A stretch of DNA of 64,000 bases from Galeopsis tetrahit (Eukaryota > Streptophyta > Magnoliopsida > Lamiales > Lamiaceae), in assembly GCA_963675135.1 (NCBI GenBank), contig OY776131.1:37595381-37659380 (forward strand). The letters run 5' to 3'. How positions within the stretch are numbered: position 1 is the first letter of the stretch; each line of letters opens with the position of its first letter. Of this stretch, positions 47,201 to 57,611 are shown in pieces. The position numbers were made by a program, and so were the translations under genes. The notes beneath the pieces were generated by a model. That model saw only the letters and a list, made by a program, of their open reading frames with translations. It ran no database searches and was not told the origin of the DNA.

Positions 47201-49462
47201 GAAATCAATGTAAATTACGGAATAGAAAACTTACAAATCTATCCTTAATTATTATTTTCTAAATTTTTTTTTTCTAACGTGTCATCTCACATTTTTTTTT
47301 CTTTTAATTTACATTTTCATTCTCTTTATCACACATTTTTTCTCGGTTAATTTTCTTTATTCATTTTTCTTTTATATATTTTTTAAATAATTTCTCTCTC
47401 TTTATTTCTAAGCCTTTTTACTGTTTTCTTCAATATTCTTTTACTTTTACTTTTCTTTTTTTAAAAAAATTAATTTCCTTAAATATTTATTTCTCTTTTT
47501 TTCTACAGTTTTTCTCTCTTCTCTTCCTCCACACTCCACCCTCTCTTTTACCGTTTTCTTCAATATTCTTTTTTAAAAAATTAATTCTTTAAATTTTTTT
47601 TTTTTAAATTTATCAATTATTTTTATTAACAATTTCTTAATTATTAAAAGTAAAAGTTATGCGACTTCAATTAACTAGCACTCATTTTAATTAGACCAAA
47701 ATTTAATCTATATCCTTATATACTAACATAATTTTAATTAAACTGCTGACAAAAGTTCTCTATATTATTCTATAAACTTCTACAGAAGTACTACACATTT
47801 ATCTATAATGTTCATAATTGTTCTCATAACAAAAAAAAATAATATTGTATACTCAATAATATTTTATCACTTCATGTAGTTATCTTAATTTCAATTTCAT
47901 TGTTTTATTCTTCATTTCAATTGACTTTAATTTTCTATGTCTTGCTCCAAATTTCTTATGTTTATTTTTTATAATTTTATAAGCATTTTAAAATACAATA
48001 CAAGTTATACCTACGCACGTACGAAAACATTATCAGACAAAGACTCATCTATTACCATCACACACAAATGACAACACATTCTTTTATTCAATCTGAACTT
48101 ATACGAGAGAGTTTGTCGATATTGTTGAAGATGACATGAATTATCAAATACATTAATTATCATTAAATATATTTTAAAATAATAAATTATATAAAATCTT
48201 ATTACATAATAATATATATTTTTTTCAATCCCGCAGTTCACGTGTTTTACGCTAGTTTATAATGAACAAAGATAAAGAGAAATATGTTTGACCGTGAGAT
48301 GATTATTGGAGTGAATTTGAATTTATTCACTGTCAATGATTGTTGGCGTGTAAATTATTAAACACAACTTTTATAAAATATACTCCCTCTGCTTTACACT
48401 ATAATTTTATAAAATTTTATGTATAAAATAAATAAATGAGTTAAATTACGTGTAAGTCTGAGTTAAAAGGGATACATTTATATAAAATTAAGGATATTGT
48501 AAAAATGAAGTTTATGGAGAGTTTTACAATTTTAAGTGTGAAAGTTATTGCCAAAAAAAAAATTATTCAGTCATTATAGAACGGAAAAAATACTTACTCC
48601 TGCCGAGCATTACTAACACAATTTGACTGACGTCCCGTTTATAAGAAAGGTGAATTTAGTAATATGAATATCATAGCTATTTCAGTTAATATTCATTGAT
48701 ACTTTTGTCCCATAAAATGCAATCAAGACACATTTTATACTCTACTTTCTTTTGTTCCATAATAAATGACGTTTTACCATTTTTTACACAGTTAAATCAT
48801 TTTTTTAATTTTTTAATATCACTTTTTTTTAAATACTCATAATTTTATGATAAACTAAAATTATTCGTTAATTAAGTGCTTATTATTACTTTTTCTTAAT
48901 CCTAGTAACAGAGTAAATATTTTTCTCGGTTCCAAAAGTCGGACCTAAGCGTTAGTATTAAGATAAGTTTATTTTCAGTTTATTAGTTATAACTACTAAT
49001 TAGTTGAGTTAGTTAGTTTTAATTAGGAATTAGTATATAAAGGGTGGTTTTCCCCTTTTCTGTATCAATTGAATTCATTCATCTTTTTGTAAACATTCAT
49101 TCCTCTTCTCTCTCAATATATAGTTTTGTGATTCTTCCAATTCGTGATTCTATGGCTTGATAGTTAGTCCTCGATATACTGTTCACCTAGCGATTTTCGA
49201 CTAGATATTTTTTTTTTTAATTAGATTTTTCAGAGACGTAATTAAGTGGAATCAATGCTGCGAACAAAACATGTGACTTTGATATGATATATAACTTTTT
49301 GTTTTAAAATTCTATCGCGGGGTAAAAACTTTTTTTTTTTTTTTTTCAAACTTTAATTTGTTCAACTGAGAAAAGTATACTAAAAATAGATTTAGAAAAA
49401 AATTTAAAAAGAGTAAAAAAAGGTGAAGAAATGGGGCCCAGGGTAATCTCCGGTATTTTTCC

Positions 49463-49469
49463 TATAAAA
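49463..49469 (+). promoter_or_regulatory. TATA box of the arginine decarboxylase gene
   Basis: TATAAAA about 480 nt before the start codon, in a switch from AT-rich to CT-rich leader-like DNA. Transcription would start near 49.49-49.50 kb, giving a leader of about 450 nt, normal for plant ADC genes. Confidence 0.55.
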
Positions 49470-49605
49470 ACGCATCGCCTCTCATGCAAATCTCGCTCAC
49501 TCTTAATCCCCTCCGCATCTTCCTTTCCCGTTTCTGTATCCACACTCAAACCCTAGCCCCTTCTAGGTTTCCGCACATCTTCTTCTCCCCAATCTCGATT
49601 TCTGC

Positions 49606-49632
49606 ATGGTGGGATTCATTTTCGCGAATTAG
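49606..49632 (+). promoter_or_regulatory. 8-codon uORF in the ADC leader
   Basis: ATG...TAG encoding MVGFIFAN; it is the only ATG I find between the expected transcription start and the ADC start codon. Plant ADC leaders are known to include short uORFs with effects on translation (carnation); this peptide is not recognisably the same. Confidence 0.5.
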
Positions 49633-49780
49633 AATTGTTTTCTCATCCATTTGGGGAATTCCAATCCGATTTGATTTTCATTCGCTCTTCTGAGGGGTAG
49701 GTGTGGGGATATCAGTGCCTTGTAATCCTTCGTGTGGCTACCGTTTTGTTGTGACCCCGGTCCCTTTTTGCTTCTTTTGA

Positions 49781-49845
49781 GGGGGTAGCCGGGGCTCCGG
49801 CCTCGGCGGGTGTTAAAGCCCCCACCGTTACAAAATCACACAATT
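49781..49845 (+). promoter_or_regulatory. GC-rich structured segment of the ADC leader
   Basis: A GC island in an otherwise AT-rich leader contains a perfect stem-loop GCCGGGGCTCCGGC (49788-49801; 5-bp stem) and a GGGGG...CCCCC pairing option around it. A C14-type run follows near 49890. Confidence 0.45.
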
Positions 49846-49944
49846 CCCGATTTCGTAACAATTTTTTTCCTCAATTCTTTCATTCTTTCCCCCCCCCCCC
49901 CCAACCAATTTAGAAAAACAGGTAAATCGTAGATCGGGGAAGAG

Positions 49945-52062
49945 ATGCCTGCCCTCGCTGTCGACGCGGCCGTGTCTCCTCCTCCTCCCTACGCTTTCGC
50001 CGGCTGGGATACCTCTCTCCCTCAGCCTCCTCCGCCGCTGACCGCCGCCGCCTGGTCAACCGCCCACTCGTCGTTTCTGTACAGGGTGGATGGTTGGGGT
50101 GCGCCCTACTTTAACGTTAACTCTAACGGAAACGTCTCTGTTCGTCCCCATGGCGATGGCACCCTGCCACACCAGGAGATCGATCTCCTCAAGGTCGTTA
50201 AGAAGGTGTCCGGCCCGAAGAGTTCCGGCGGGCTCGGGCTTCAGATTCCCCTCATTGTTCGGTTCCCCGACGTGCTCAAACACCGGCTCGAGTCTATCCA
50301 CTCGGCTTTCGATTTCGCAATTCAGTCCCGTGGCTATGATGCGCACTACCAAGGTGTTTATCCCGTGAAATGCAATCAAGACAGATTTGTGGTTGAGGAT
50401 ATTGTTAGGTTCGGGTCGGGCTTCCGATTCGGGCTGGAAGCGGGTTCAAAGCCCGAGCTTCTATTGGCGATGAGCTGTCTCTGTAAAGGAAGCCCGGAAG
50501 CGTTTTTGGTGTGCAATGGATTCAAGGATGTTGAGTACGTATCTCTTGCTATACTCGCCAGAAAGCTGCAATTGAACACCGTTATTGTCCTCGAGCAAGA
50601 GGAAGAACTCGATATCGTGATCGACGCCAGCAAGAAGCTCGGTGTCCGGCCCGTAATTGGGGCCCGGGCCAAGCTGAGGACTAAGCATTCGGGCCATTTC
50701 GGTTCTACTTCTGGTGAAAAGGGAAAATTTGGTCTCACAACAACGCAGATTCTTCGCATTGTTAAGAAGTTAAAAGAGCATGATATGCTAGATTGTTTCC
50801 AGCTGCTCCATTTCCATATTGGATCTCAGATCCCTTCCACTGCTTTATTAGCCGATGGTGTTAGTGAAGCTGCTCAGGTCTATTGCGAATTGGTCCGCCT
50901 AGGTGCTCATATGGAAGTTATTGATATCGGAGGAGGCCTTGGGATTGATTACGATGGCTCAAAGTCTCAAGAATCTGATATCTCTGTTGGTTATAGTCTT
51001 GAAGAGTATGCTGCTGCTGTTGTCGAAACAATTGCATTGGTTTGCGACCGCAAGGGCGTGAAACATCCCGTTATTTGCAGCGAAAGCGGCCGTGCGATTG
51101 TTTCCCACCACTCAATTCTGGTGTTTGAAGCTGTTACATCCAGTTGCCATGATTATCCACAGTTTTCTCCTGATGGGCTTGAGTACTTTGCTGAATCATT
51201 AACTGGTGAAGCTCTTGCTGATTACAAGAATCTGTCCGAAGCTGCGATTCACGGAGAGTATGATCTGGGGTTGTTCTATGCAGAGCAGCTGAAACAGAGG
51301 TGTGTCGAGCAGTTCAAAGAAGGGTCTTTGGGAATGGAACAACTTGCTGCAGTTGATGGCATTTGTGACTTGGTATCAAAAGAAATTGGCGTTTCGGACC
51401 CTGTCCAAACGTACAATGTCAATCTCTCTGTTTTCACTTCAATTCCTGATTTCTGGGGTATAGGTCAGCTGTTCCCAATTATCCCAATCCACAGGCTTGA
51501 TGAAAAGCCCGGAGTTAGGGCAGTTCTATCCGACTTGACTTGCGACAGCGATGGGATGGTCAACAAGTTCATTGGGGGCGAATCTAGCTTGCCTCTGCAC
51601 AAACTCGAAAGCGACGGAGGGCCGTATTATCTTGGGATGTTCTTAGGTGGGGCGTATGAGGAGGCGCTCGGCGGTTTCCACAACCTGTTTGGCGGCCCCA
51701 GCGTGGTACGCGTCTCTCAGAGTGACGGGCCACACGGCTTTGCAGTGACACGGGCTGTCCCTGGGCAGTCGAGTGGGGATGTTCTCCGAGTGATGCAGTA
51801 TGAGCCTGAGCTCATGTTCCAGACTCTCAAGCATCGGATTGAGGAATTCGCTGACGAAGACGATGGGACACTCGTCGATGGCCTTGCCTGCTCTTTCAAC
51901 AATATGCCTTATTTGGCCCCTGCAGCCTCTTGCAGCCTCACTGCTGCTGCCAATGCCAATGCCAATGCCAATGCTTACTTCTATGTCAATGATGAAAGCT
52001 ATGAATCTTCTGCTGATTCGGTTGGTGTTGAGGAAGACCAGTGGTCTTATTGCATTGCTTGA
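49945..52062 (+). CDS. ADC: Arginine decarboxylase (intronless, 705 aa)
   Basis: PLP-dependent enzyme turning arginine into agmatine and CO2, the first step of the agmatine route to putrescine. One uninterrupted frame of 705 aa fits plant ADCs, which lack introns. Seen: the PLP-binding Lys in YPVKCNQ (Lys about 142), GEKGKFGLTT, HFHIGSQ (about 289-295), the phosphate-binding Gly-rich loop DIGGGLG (about 327-333), SESGRAI (about 379-385), and the second active-site motif with Cys in LTCDSDG (Cys about 533). The first ATG starts MPALAVDAAVSPP, as in asterid ADCs (MPAL). The C-terminus carries an Ala-Asn repeat from a GCCAAT hexamer array (about 51.95-51.97 kb) and ends WSYCIA. The protein may be cleaved after translation, as known for oat ADC. 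Confidence 0.97.
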   Translation: MPALAVDAAVSPPPPYAFAGWDTSLPQPPPPLTAAAWSTAHSSFLYRVDGWGAPYFNVNSNGNVSVRPHGDGTLPHQEIDLLKVVKKVSGPKSSGGLGLQIPLIVRFPDVLKHRLESIHSAFDFAIQSRGYDAHYQGVYPVKCNQDRFVVEDIVRFGSGFRFGLEAGSKPELLLAMSCLCKGSPEAFLVCNGFKDVEYVSLAILARKLQLNTVIVLEQEEELDIVIDASKKLGVRPVIGARAKLRTKHSGHFGSTSGEKGKFGLTTTQILRIVKKLKEHDMLDCFQLLHFHIGSQIPSTALLADGVSEAAQVYCELVRLGAHMEVIDIGGGLGIDYDGSKSQESDISVGYSLEEYAAAVVETIALVCDRKGVKHPVICSESGRAIVSHHSILVFEAVTSSCHDYPQFSPDGLEYFAESLTGEALADYKNLSEAAIHGEYDLGLFYAEQLKQRCVEQFKEGSLGMEQLAAVDGICDLVSKEIGVSDPVQTYNVNLSVFTSIPDFWGIGQLFPIIPIHRLDEKPGVRAVLSDLTCDSDGMVNKFIGGESSLPLHKLESDGGPYYLGMFLGGAYEEALGGFHNLFGGPSVVRVSQSDGPHGFAVTRAVPGQSSGDVLRVMQYEPELMFQTLKHRIEEFADEDDGTLVDGLACSFNNMPYLAPAASCSLTAAANANANANAYFYVNDESYESSADSVGVEEDQWSYCIA

Positions 52063-53004
52063 GTTTAATTTTAGAAAATAAAGTACTAGTAGTATATCTC
52101 CAGTTGTTCTTCTATTGTGGTTGGGGTCTTTTTTTTTTTTTCTTCTTTTTTTAGTTTTCCTACTTATTACTATGTTGTTTGTTCATTTATGTTCTAAATT
52201 AGTGATGGATGAACAAAAATGTAAGAAGCAGGAGTTATGAGTCGGATGCTACCAACTCAGTCTGATCTGATGTAAGATTGGTGTTCATAAATCCGGGTTT
52301 TCTCTATGTTATTGCATTTTATTTGACTCTTTTTAAAGAATCGTGTTTGATCTTGATTCCTTTAGTTGCAATTTGTTCTTTATTTACTTGTTGACTGGGA
52401 GAATTGTGTAGATTTCAACACAGGCAGGCAGTTAAAGATAGAATTGGTTGGTGTGGTGGGCCTTTCAAAGGTGTTGGGCATTACAAAATAGAAATTCCAT
52501 TGGTGGCCCTTGACCCTTGTGAATTGATTTCTCTTTTAGTATTGTTTATACACTTGTGATCCCATGTGGGGCATCTTGATTTCGCGTTGATTCAGCGTAT
52601 GATATGAGCCAAGCATTTTAAACACAATAAACAACTATTATTAATCTAGACAAACTTTGTTTGTGGTGTTGGTTGTTTTAGTTATGTGTCTTTTTATGCA
52701 ACAGTTGTTTCTTTGTGACCATGCTGCCAAATAAATAGATGACTATAGTTGATTTGTTTAAGGAAGTATGTTGTCTTGATTCTTGAAACGGCTCAGGTCT
52801 AAATTTGTTATAGAAAATGTAGGACAAGGATCACATTTCGTGTACATGAGGGTCCTGTGCATATCGAGAAAATGTAGTGTAATGGCTGCTGCCTGCTAGT
52901 ATGTTGTTATGGTTGAGTTTTTCAGCAATCACTATTTGTCTTTAATGGAATGCGAGTGGTTCTTGGTTTAATAAGCACCCCTTGGGCTTATCAAATGCTA
53001 CTTT
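52063..53004. other. 3' flank of ADC
   Basis: No gene seen. The ADC 3' untranslated region probably ends within the first 300 nt (AAAATAAAG at 52075; T-rich DNA at 52.13-52.15 kb). The rest is non-coding up to the SINE. Confidence 0.5.
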
Positions 53005-53120
53005 TTTTTTTTTATTACAAGTTAAAATACCCATCCTTTTTTCCCCCTCCCCATGACTCGAACCCAGGATCTAAGGCCTAGGTAGTGGTGCTCTAACCAC
53101 TTGAGCTATCCCACTTTGTC
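53005..53120 (-). mobile_element. tRNA-derived SINE (about 116 bp)
   Basis: On the minus strand it starts GACAAAGTGGGATAGCTC, with an A box TAGCTCAAGTGG and a B box GGTTCGAGTCA about 35 nt apart, and ends with a short A-rich tail (T13-type run on +). A 15-bp direct repeat ATCAAATGCTACTTT (52990-53004; 53121-53135) flanks it, as expected for LINE-mobilised SINEs. It is not a tRNA gene: the acceptor stem does not pair. Confidence 0.85.
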
Positions 53121-53135
53121 ATCAAATGCTACTTT

Positions 53136-55137
53136 AGCATCAACTTGCTGTCATCTTATCTTATTCCACCTAAAACTCCATTATCTTATCTCATTGAAAC
53201 TTATATCAAACGATTTTACAGAATATATTTCGTGGAATCAAATTTCAGTAGGAAATAAATGATGGATTTAATGAATGAAGAAGCCAGGCAGGCATTCACT
53301 CATCTGAATTATATTGTGGTTGCTATGACTTTGTTAAGTGGAAGGATTTGAATGGAATTGGAGTTTACTATTGCCCCTGCCCCATTTGATGGTTTAATAA
53401 TGTTTGGATCAAGTTGAATGAGCCAAACATGATATTGACACCTTGGATAAGCAAACTCCATCACATAATACACATCATCACTGCGTCTCAAATGTTTAGT
53501 GTTCCCGGATTACTCTGAGAAGTTTGTGGGTCTCCTCCCCTGTAACTGAAAAATGAGTGGAAGCTTGTATTTGTAACTAAAAAGTGCAGATATACTTATC
53601 TAAAATTAGATTCAAACGTAGCACATGGGATAGTGGTGTGCTAATTATTGTTAGGCCAAAAGGCTAAACTCATTCAATAAGCAAGATACCCTAATTGTTA
53701 CAAGAGACCAATTTTGCAATACTAATGAAAATACTAAGTAAGTTCAATGCGTTGGAAAAATTGATTTTGAGTAGAGACATGCAAAGTGTTGAAGGTAAAT
53801 CAATACAATGTGGAAAGTGGATGAAATACTATACAGTGTGGAAATTGGATGAAAGGAAGAGAGGAGCTTAAAACAATGGAAGGGAATCTTTTTTTAAGCA
53901 AACAGAAGGAGATACAGAATCAACTAAAAACTTGGCATCCATCACCATTTCTAGTTCATGGAAAAAAACTATATCATGCTGGATCCAGAAATTAATGAAA
54001 ATTTAATTTATTAATTTAAAATATATTCACTCACTTGAAATTATTTATTTAGATTTAGTGTGTATTCATTAAAACATTCTTTCAAATTCACTCATTAATT
54101 GATAAATTCCTAGTTGTGACTCGTGAGTACATACATGTTACATGTGTTTGGTTGTATCTTGTATGTTTAGTTGTAGATTCACAACTAATGCAATATGAAA
54201 AAAGAAGCGTAGGAGGATGAGGAAATGGATTAATGAAAATGGACTTGAACTTGCACTCAAAATTGAGGTAAAAAAATAAGTAAATTAAGTAATTACTACT
54301 AAAATTTTAACATGTAATCTTACAAATTTTTATGTATTAAAGTAAAGAACTTGGTTAACATTATGAACATCGTAAGGTGGACTTTATACAGATTTTCTAT
54401 TTTTGAAGTGTGCAATTCTTCCGAAAGACATTTGAAATTTGAAAGTGTGCAAAGTTATTAACTATTATGAATAGATGGAGTAATTGAGTAATTGAGTAAT
54501 TTTAAGTAGCTACTACTAAATAAGTTTGAGGCAGAGAAAATAAAAGGTTTTTCTATGCATTATTTGCACTACACAACTGAGCATAGTGGTAAAACATAAT
54601 TAAAATTTGATATTACCTTTTAACTAAAATGTGACATTAGTCTTAATTGAAATGAGACGAAATGTGACATTAATTTTAACTGAAATATGTAAGCTACTAT
54701 AGTTTATAGATAAAAAAAAAAAAAAAAAAATACTCTCTCCATTCATCAAATGTAATCTCATTAGAGTGGAACACGTGTTTTTAAGGAAAATGTAGATAAA
54801 ATAGATAGAGTAAAGGTATTATGGGGTTCATTGTAAATAAAATGATTGTTTGTGAATAAAATTGATGACAATTTGAGTAATTAAGTGATGTTTAAAGGGT
54901 GATAGTTTCTATAAAATGTATTACCTCCCTGAAAAGTTTGCATAGTCACTCTCACGATATACATGTATTTATCCTTCATACAATATTTTTTGAGGTCTAT
55001 CATACACTCAATCAAACTATTTTATTTACTTTATATATAAAAGTTTACAAAATTGTCTTCAAGGCTCTAATTATTACACTTTTTTCTTAAACTTCGTTTC
55101 ATCAAATGCAAACTTTTCAGGGATGGGGAGAATGTAA
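53136..55137. other. Intergenic DNA, no gene seen
   Basis: AT-rich and without coding signal. Contains a MITE-like block at 54924-55134 and a lone Stowaway-type end near 54.73 kb (CTCTCTCCATTC after an A18 run). Confidence 0.5.
54924..55134. mobile_element. Stowaway-like MITE (about 211 bp)
   Basis: Left CCTCCCTGAAAAGTTTGCA after TA. The right end read on the minus strand contains CATCCCTGAAAAGTTTGCA, giving a 17-bp identical core (TCCCTGAAAAGTTTGCA); TA follows. Confidence 0.65.
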
Positions 55138-55850
55138 GGGTGTATTCAATTAGGATTCTATTGGATTTTTTTGGACTTTAAAAAGTACGTAAATTTATAA
55201 AATCCATAGAGCAAATGCAAATGCATAGTTTGACTGACTTTTTTTATTGATTTATATGGATTTTGATATATTTGACAGGATTGTGGAATATATTTTTTTT
55301 ATTGATTTACATAGATTATCATAATCTCTTGGGAAGAGATTTTTTTAATGTGAATTGTTTTTTTAAATTAATATATATATATATATATAATATTTTATCA
55401 ATAAAAAATATATATATATAAACTTTATATATTAATTCGGGTCGGGTCGGATATTCGCGTGTCGGACATAAGACCCAGATTCGATCCATACTCAATACGG
55501 GACGGATCCGACCTGACCCAAAGCTCGCGGGGTGGGGTGAGTACCCGCGGGTCGGGTCAATATTGTCATCCATACTTCTCATATTTCGTCTTCAGAGTTC
55601 TCTGAGATAATCCGTTGAAATCTCTTGTTTTTAGAAAAGATTTTGGATAGTGAAATTTATTTATATTTTTGGAGGAGAATCCAACAAAATTCATAGAGTA
55701 TTAAAATCTATAGAATGTTGAATACCTAAGGATTTTTAAAGACTTATTGAATACCTTAGAATTTTTAAAGACTTTTAAAAATTCAAATTGAATACCTCCA
55801 AACTTTGAAAGTCCAAAAAAATCCTACAGAATCTACAACTAATACACCCC
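55138..55850. mobile_element. GTGTATTCAATT inverted-repeat element, copy A
   Basis: Left GGGTGTATTCAATTAGGATT; right on the minus strand GGGGTGTATTAGTTGTAGATT, both followed by GGATTTTTTTGGACTT. It contains a GGGTCGGGTCGG-rich insert near 55.44-55.56 kb. No TSD found, so the superfamily is unassigned. Confidence 0.7.
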
Positions 55851-56802
55851 GAGATGTATGAGATTGTGTTGGATTTTTTTGGATTTTAAAAAGTCAGTGG
55901 ATTTAGAAAAAATCCATAGATTCTATGTAGAGTTTGACTGACTTTTTTATTGATTTATATGGATTTTCATAGATTTGACAAGATTTTGAAATACACATTT
56001 TTTTATTGATTTACATGGATTTCCATAAATTAAGCCCCTAAAACTATTGATGCAAACGTATATCGAACACATTTGTATATAAAAAAAATTATCTAAATTA
56101 TTTAGAAAAAATATCAAAAATATATTAGTTCAAAAAAATATAATAGCGATTTGAAAATACCAAAAAATCTCTCAATCATATTTCTTAATGATGCAGGGCG
56201 GAGATTGAATAACTCATTTGCATTTTTTGGTGACGACCTTGACCACCAAAATCTTTTAGATGATATCGACACCACGTGATCTCAAGAACATTTATTCACA
56301 ATGTTCTTGAGATCTTAAAGTTGGCATTAATGCTATAAATTAAGGGGTGATCGAGAATATATTATTGTTAAACTAACGGTGTCAACTGTGCCGATATACT
56401 ATAATTTTTAAAGAGAAACATAATTTTAAAACACTGTAATCTTTTTCACGATAATAATAATGGTGGTGAAGAATTTGTGATGCTTATCGAGACTAATGCA
56501 GTAGGTTAGTAGTTGAAATTTTATTAGAAGAACAACAAATTTTTTTCTTCTTCTCTTTGAGAGTCTTCTGAGAGAATCCGTTGAAATCTCTAGTTTTTAG
56601 AACAGATTTTGAATAGTGAAATTTATTTATATTTTTTAAGGAGAATCCAACGAAATGATTGTTGAATACCTAAAGATTTCTAAAGACTTTTTAAAATCCG
56701 TATTGAATACCTCAAAATTTTGAAAGACTTTTAAAAATCCGGATTGAATATCCACAGATTTTAAAAGTCCAAAAAAATCAGAATCTCAATTGAATACATT
56801 CC
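55851..56802. mobile_element. GTGTATTCAATT element, copy B
   Basis: Abuts copy A. The left end is decayed (GATGTATGAGATTGTGTTGG); the right end is TCTCAATTGAATACATTCC. The interior (CGATAATAATAATGGTGGTGAA, then GTGATGCTTATC) matches copy C. Confidence 0.65.
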
Positions 56803-57013
56803 TCTAAACAGCATAGAAAAGGAAAAATGAAAAAGAAAATAAAAAGGCCGAAAAAAAAAAGGAAAAAAAAACAATATTATATTAACATTATAAACACATA
56901 AGATCTTAAAAATTGTACTAAACTAACTAAATAAAAGATTTGATTAATTGAAATGAGAAGAAATGTGTTGATATTTATAGAGTACAAATATTGGGTCGTT
57001 GAGATTTTTGCGT

Positions 57014-57170
57014 ATGAAGAAATTTTGTTTCATTTAAATTTTAATATTTAAAATTAATGTTAAAATATGAAGATGAGATTTAAAAAAAAAACCCTTATGA
57101 AGAAATTTCGTTTCATTTAAATTTTAATATTTAAAATTAATATTTAAAAGTGAAGATGAGATTAAAAAAA
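57014..57170. repeat. 83-bp tandem duplication next to a Helitron 5' end
   Basis: ATGAAGAAATTT.GTTTCATTT repeats at 57014 and 57097 with the following AATATTTAAAATTAAT also shared. Confidence 0.75.
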
Positions 57171-57249
57171 TGTGCATTTAAAATATGAGATTAAAAATTA
57201 TACGGTTAAGATTAATGATTAAAATTAATAAAAAATGGAATTAATGAGA

Positions 57250-57334
57250 AAAAAGAGATTTTGAAATGGAGTGATTTGAGAAGAAATAGATTGTGCGAGA
57301 CATGTGCCTGTTAAATGTTTGCAAAAATATATGA
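57250..57334 (-). mobile_element. Helitron 5' end (element X)
   Basis: The minus strand from 57334 reads TCATATATTTTTGCAAAC...ACATGTC after an A, similar to the 5' end of the 44035 Helitron (TCTATATTTATATATTTGCAAAC...ACATGTC). The element extends left; I cannot locate its 3' end. Confidence 0.5.
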
Positions 57335-57336
57335 TA

Positions 57337-57601
57337 CTAGTGCAAAACCGCATATTACGCTGGAATTAAAGATAATTTAAATTAGTAGAAGAAAATAAAT
57401 ATGAAAAAAAATTGATGGACAAAAAAGAAAATAAGAAAGAGGAAAAAAAAGAGAAGATAAATAGATAATGTAGTTAAAGGAGAGATGAGAGAGAAAAAAA
57501 ATAAATAATGTGAAATTCTTACAAAATGAGAAAATGGAAATGGAAAGAATTTAGAGTGACACGTAGGAGGGAGAAGATTCAGAATTAGTATATAAGGAAG
57601 A
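57337..57601 (-). mobile_element. Mini-Helitron (element Y, about 265 bp)
   Basis: The 3' end on the minus strand is CCAGCGTAATATGCGGTTTTGCACTAG before T, a hairpin-like segment about 10 nt from CTAG. The 5' end is TCTTCCTTATATAC...ACGTGTCAC after A at 57601 (or 57607). It lies head-to-tail with element X, with only TA between them. Confidence 0.55.
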
Positions 57602-57611
57602 TTAAGATTTA

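Larger units (their letters stand above)
44036..49440. other. Repeat-rich intergenic DNA, no gene seen
   Basis: Holds an ACTTACACTTTTT minisatellite-like array (44.28-44.65 kb), a hAT MITE (45.36-45.86 kb), tandem repeats near 46.5 and 47.0 kb, and AT-rich filler. Around 48.95-49.15 kb, GTATATAAAGGG and TTCATTCATC...CTCTCTCAATATATAG resemble the core of a copia LTR, but no ends were found. No frame looks like a gene. Confidence 0.5.

Noticed and set aside
47758..48250. A third Helitron ending CGCTAG near 48.25 kb
   Set aside because: A CCCGCAG...ACGCTAG phrase is present, but the hairpin does not pair and no convincing TC start was found.
48940..49150. Solo copia LTR upstream of ADC
   Set aside because: TATA and leader-like phrases look right, but no TG...CA ends or TSD could be placed; kept only as a remark.
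49484..49693. 69-codon uORF starting MQISLTLN ahead of ADC
   Set aside because: Its ATG is only about 20 nt after the TATA box, probably upstream of the transcription start; the similarity of its first residues to a known carnation ADC uORF is too short to count.
53050..53120. tRNA gene on the minus strand
   Set aside because: A and B boxes are present but the acceptor ends do not pair; a tail and a 15-bp TSD show a SINE.
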